Below are positions 61,659 through 64,000 of a stretch of 64,000 bases of DNA, one piece after another; position 1 is the first letter of the stretch; each line of letters begins with the position of its first letter. The notes under the pieces are model-generated. The model worked only from the letters and a program-made list of their open reading frames with translations, was not told the origin of the DNA and made no database searches. Location of the stretch: contig NZ_JAFGYF010000004.1 of assembly GCF_016921195.1 (NCBI RefSeq), positions 186,001 to 250,000 on the forward strand, given 5' to 3'. This stretch comes from Cellulosimicrobium cellulans (GTDB lineage Bacteria > Actinomycetota > Actinomycetes > Actinomycetales > Cellulomonadaceae). Made by a program: the position numbers and the translations under genes.

Positions 61659-63191
61659 TCAGAGCATGCGCCGCGCACGCAGGTACGCGGCGAGGTCGTC
61701 GTAGCGGCCGTCGTTGTTCGCGAACGTGACGACGTTGCGCGCGGACTGGAGCCACGCCGTCGTCGAGGGCCGCACGTCGGCGAGCGCGGCGTCCAGGTCC
61801 GCCATGGTGATCGGGCGCACCTGCCCCGACGCGATCGAGTCCATCATCGCCTTCTCGGCCGCCGTCGCCGCGAGGTGCTCGAGGTCGGCACCGGAGAACC
61901 CGTCGGTGCGCTGCACGATCGCGCGCAGGTCGATCCCCGCGACCGGGCGGCCGGCGAGGTGGTGGCGCAGGATCGCCTCGCGCGCGGGCTCGTCGGGCGG
62001 CAGCACGAGCACGACGCGGTCGAACCGCCCGGGCCGCAGGAGCGCGGTGTCGACGTCCCACGGGTGGTTCGTCGCCCCGAGGACGAACAGCCCGTCGTTG
62101 TCGGAGCCGATGCCGTCCATCTCCTGGAGGAGCTGGTTGACGACGGTCCGCATGCCGGACGAGCCGGAGTACTGCGCGCGCTTGCCGCCGATCGCGTCGA
62201 CCTCGTCGAGGAACAGCACGGCGGGTGCGAGCCGGCGCGCCTTCTGGAACAGCGCGTGCAGGTTCTGCTCGCTCTCCCCGATGTACTTGTCGAGGATGTC
62301 CGCGAGCGTCACCGTGAGGAACCGCGCGCCGAGCTCGCCCGCCACGGCACGCGCCATGTACGTCTTGCCGGTCCCGGGCGGGCCGTAGAGCAGGAGCCCC
62401 CCGCGCAACGACTTGCCGAACGCCTTCGCGATCGCCTGGTGGCGCATCGGCTCGAGGAACGCCTCGCGGATGCGCTGCTTCACCGGCTCCAGGCCCCCGA
62501 CGTCCGCGAGCGTCACCGTCTCGCGCGAGACCTCGAGCAGCCCGGACCCGTCGTCGGGGACGTCGTCGCGCGCGGGCACGAGGAACGGCTGCCCGCCCGG
62601 GGAGGACGCCGCGCCGGCGTCGTCCCGGCCGGGCGCCACGCCCGGTCCGGGCGGCGGGGCGACGGGCGGCTCGGCGGCCCGGTCGACCGGCGGCGCGTCG
62701 ACGAACGGCGGCGGGACCCGCACGCCCACCTCGTGCTCCAGCCGGTCCCAGTCGATGCCCGACGGCGCCGCGGTGCCGGGCGCGGGAGGGACCGCGGGAG
62801 CCCCGGCCCCGGGCGGCGCGCCGGGGTTCGTGGTGCCGGGCGGCGGCGTGGCCGGTGCGCGCGGGATCGTCGCGTCCGACGGCACGCCCGTGATGAGACC
62901 GTCGTCGAGGCCCCCCGGCGCGGAGGTCGGCACGTGCAGGCCCGCGCCCGAGTGCGCGGCGTCCGGGTCGATCGCCGGCCGGGCTCCCGTCGCCGCCGCG
63001 GCGGCCGACTCCTGGACGAGGCGGAGCGCCTCGCCGTCCGCCGGGTCGATCCGCAGCGCGGCGCTCGCCTGCTCGAGCGCCTCGACCGGGTGTCCGGCGG
63101 CGAGCAGGAGGCTCGCGTAGTGCACGCGCAACGGTGCGCTCGACGGCGCTGCCGCGACGGCGGCGGCGAGCGCGGCCAGGGCGTCGGACAT
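61659..63191 (-). CDS. AAA+ ATPase with N-terminal TPR and Pro-rich linker
   Basis: 510 residues from ATG 63191, with GAGGAG 5 nt upstream. Residues 1-60 are a short TPR unit (LRVHYASLLLAAGHPVEALEQASAALRIDPADGEAL), and 60-225 are Pro/Ala/Gly-rich. A SpoVK/FtsH-class AAA module follows: Walker A GPPGTGKT near 270, Walker B AVLFLDEVDAIGGKR, the arginine-finger region GATNHPWDVDTALLRPGRFDRVV, and sensor 2 (TDGFSGADLEHLAATAAEKAM). No protease or other effector domain is attached, so it may remodel or unfold partners. It is co-transcribed with the TPR membrane protein. Confidence 0.88.
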   Translation of the reverse strand: MSDALAALAAAVAAAPSSAPLRVHYASLLLAAGHPVEALEQASAALRIDPADGEALRLVQESAAAAATGARPAIDPDAAHSGAGLHVPTSAPGGLDDGLITGVPSDATIPRAPATPPPGTTNPGAPPGAGAPAVPPAPGTAAPSGIDWDRLEHEVGVRVPPPFVDAPPVDRAAEPPVAPPPGPGVAPGRDDAGAASSPGGQPFLVPARDDVPDDGSGLLEVSRETVTLADVGGLEPVKQRIREAFLEPMRHQAIAKAFGKSLRGGLLLYGPPGTGKTYMARAVAGELGARFLTVTLADILDKYIGESEQNLHALFQKARRLAPAVLFLDEVDAIGGKRAQYSGSSGMRTVVNQLLQEMDGIGSDNDGLFVLGATNHPWDVDTALLRPGRFDRVVLVLPPDEPAREAILRHHLAGRPVAGIDLRAIVQRTDGFSGADLEHLAATAAEKAMMDSIASGQVRPITMADLDAALADVRPSTTAWLQSARNVVTFANNDGRYDDLAAYLRARRML

Positions 63192-63308
63192 GGCTGCTCC
63201 TCGGGGAGACGATGGTCGGGACGACGGCGTCGTCGCGCCGGGTGCGCCCGGCCGGGACCCAGTGTGCCCTGGACGGCTGACGCCCGGCCATCGGCAGAAC
63301 TCCCCGCG

Positions 63309-63320
63309 GCAACTAGTTGC
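63309..63320. promoter_or_regulatory. 12-bp palindrome upstream of the last gene pair
   Basis: GCAACTAGTTGC is perfectly symmetric and lies 33 bp before the start at 63353, between divergent genes. It is probably the operator of the winged-helix regulator encoded in the operon it precedes. Confidence 0.55.
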
Positions 63321-63352
63321 CAGATTGGAAAGTGGATGCTTGGATGGCATCC

Positions 63353-63814
63353 ATGAGCACCGACGACACGACCTCCCGCACCGCGCCCAGCCCCGCCGAG
63401 GCTTCCTCAGCGCTGGCGGACGCGTCGCGGCTCGCCGCCTCCACCCGCGCCAGGGGCTGGCGATGGGTCCGCCTCTACCTCACGGGCTGGGCTGCGGCGA
63501 GCGTCGGCCTCGTGCTCGCGCTCGGCCTCGGTGGCCGGGTCGGCTTCGTGGTCGGCATGAGCGCCTGGGCGCTGCTCGTGACCGCGGGCGTCACCTGGGC
63601 CGCGCGCCAGGGCGCCATGGTCGCCGGCGCGCGCCCGCGACTGGCCCTTGGTGCCGGTGCCTGGGCCGTCGTCTACGGCGCGACCCTCTTCGTCGGTCTC
63701 GACCGGTTCGCCGGCGACGTCGCGTTCTGGGTCCCCGCGGCGCTCGCCAGCGCCGTCCCGCTGCTCCTCGCGGCGTGGATCCCCGCGCCACGAGAGACGG
63801 CGGTGACGGCGTGA
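63353..63814 (+). CDS. Small membrane protein paired with a regulator
   Basis: 153 residues from ATG 63353 (ATG 63344 is also in frame). A polar N-terminus (MSTDDTTSRTAPSPAEASSA) precedes a helix and four membrane spans (LTGWAAASVGLVLALGLGGRVGFVVGMSAWALLVTAGVTWAA, AWAVVYGATLFVGL, FWVPAALASAVPLLLAAWIP). No function recognised. Its stop overlaps the start of the following regulator (GTGA), an arrangement common for sensor-like membrane proteins encoded with a winged-helix repressor. Confidence 0.8.
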   Translation: MSTDDTTSRTAPSPAEASSALADASRLAASTRARGWRWVRLYLTGWAAASVGLVLALGLGGRVGFVVGMSAWALLVTAGVTWAARQGAMVAGARPRLALGAGAWAVVYGATLFVGLDRFAGDVAFWVPAALASAVPLLLAAWIPAPRETAVTA

Positions 63815-64000
63815 CGACCGAGCCCGCCGGGTCGTCGACGGGCGACGCCACCGAGCACCACCCACGCCACACGCTCGACGAGGTGATCCACTCCCCCGTG
63901 CGCCTCTCGGTGGTCGCGGCGCTGTCCGGCGTCGAGAAGGCCGACTTCAAGACGCTGCGCGACACCATCGAGCTCTCCGACCCGACGCTGTCCAAGCAGC
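63811..64000 (+). CDS. Winged-helix transcriptional regulator (3' end outside window)
   Basis: The first 63 residues are visible from GTG 63811. HTLDEVIHSPVRLSVVAALSGVEKADFKTLRDTIELSDPTLSKQ is the start of the PF13601 (HTH_34) winged helix, a PadR/MarR-related class of small DNA-binding proteins. It overlaps the membrane protein stop by 4 bp and probably controls its own operon through the palindrome at 63309. Confidence 0.88.
   Translation, partial: MTTEPAGSSTGDATEHHPRHTLDEVIHSPVRLSVVAALSGVEKADFKTLRDTIELSDPTLSKQ

Overview
The window is 64 kb of very GC-rich DNA (roughly three quarters G+C by eye) with frequent GTG starts, tight ATGA/GTGA gene overlaps and a mycothiol/F420-type enzyme set. 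This points to a high-GC actinobacterium, most likely order Micrococcales (Cellulomonadaceae/Promicromonosporaceae type). That assignment is inference from gene content and style. No rRNA, tRNA, CRISPR array, insertion sequence or prophage was seen.

Layout. 1-1.6 kb: a NarL-type response regulator cut by the window edge and a divergent tandem universal stress protein. 1.7-6.3 kb: one very large secreted protein fusing a sugar dehydrogenase propeller, a PKD module and two tandem isomerase-type TIM barrels. 6.6-8.2 kb: a MarR regulator diverging from a mycothiol-dependent enzyme and a DUF1304 membrane protein, with a perfect operator between them. 8.3-14.3 kb: histidine utilisation (hutG facing hutH-hutU-hutI). 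14.4-20.7 kb: UvrA-like resistance ATPase, F420-type nitroreductase, small monooxygenase, LysR, VOC, AraC and IclR genes. 20.7-21.2 kb: a gene-free block of nested inverted repeats. 21.2-23.8 kb: a metal ABC transporter with a palindrome over its start codon. 24-33 kb: lipid kinase/phosphatase, flavin and NAD(P) oxidoreductases, a siderophore-interacting protein, an epoxide-hydrolase-like enzyme, a WYL regulator, GNAT, and a PIN toxin with a truncated antitoxin. 33.6-38.3 kb: an HrpA-type helicase.

38.4-50 kb holds the most interesting block. A GH114 endo-polygalactosaminidase-like lipoprotein, a KbaY/GatY-type aldolase and a GH4 glycosidase lie in one run. A DeoR regulator, a six-gene operon (SIS isomerase, sugar-binding lipoprotein, two permeases, two PfkB kinases) and an amidohydrolase accompany them. 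The same 18-bp operator-like sequence sits in both divergent promoter regions. Together these encode a plausible complete route for galactosamine-containing polymer or oligosaccharide uptake and catabolism through tagatose phosphates.

50-64 kb: a stand-alone ketosynthase, a macrodomain protein, a frameshifted PspC gene, a cell-wall-anchored phytase-esterase-like protein, a 675-residue heptad-repeat surface protein, a decayed TetR gene, and an AAA+ ATPase/TPR membrane-protein pair, ending in a winged-helix regulator cut by the window edge.

Two themes recur. First, a family of 21-bp repeats invades gene ends in reading frame: three genes take their stop codon from it, and two of them gain an ARENPG peptide tail. 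Second, many genes have a TANNNT -10 box only 6-7 nt before the start codon, which indicates leaderless transcripts.
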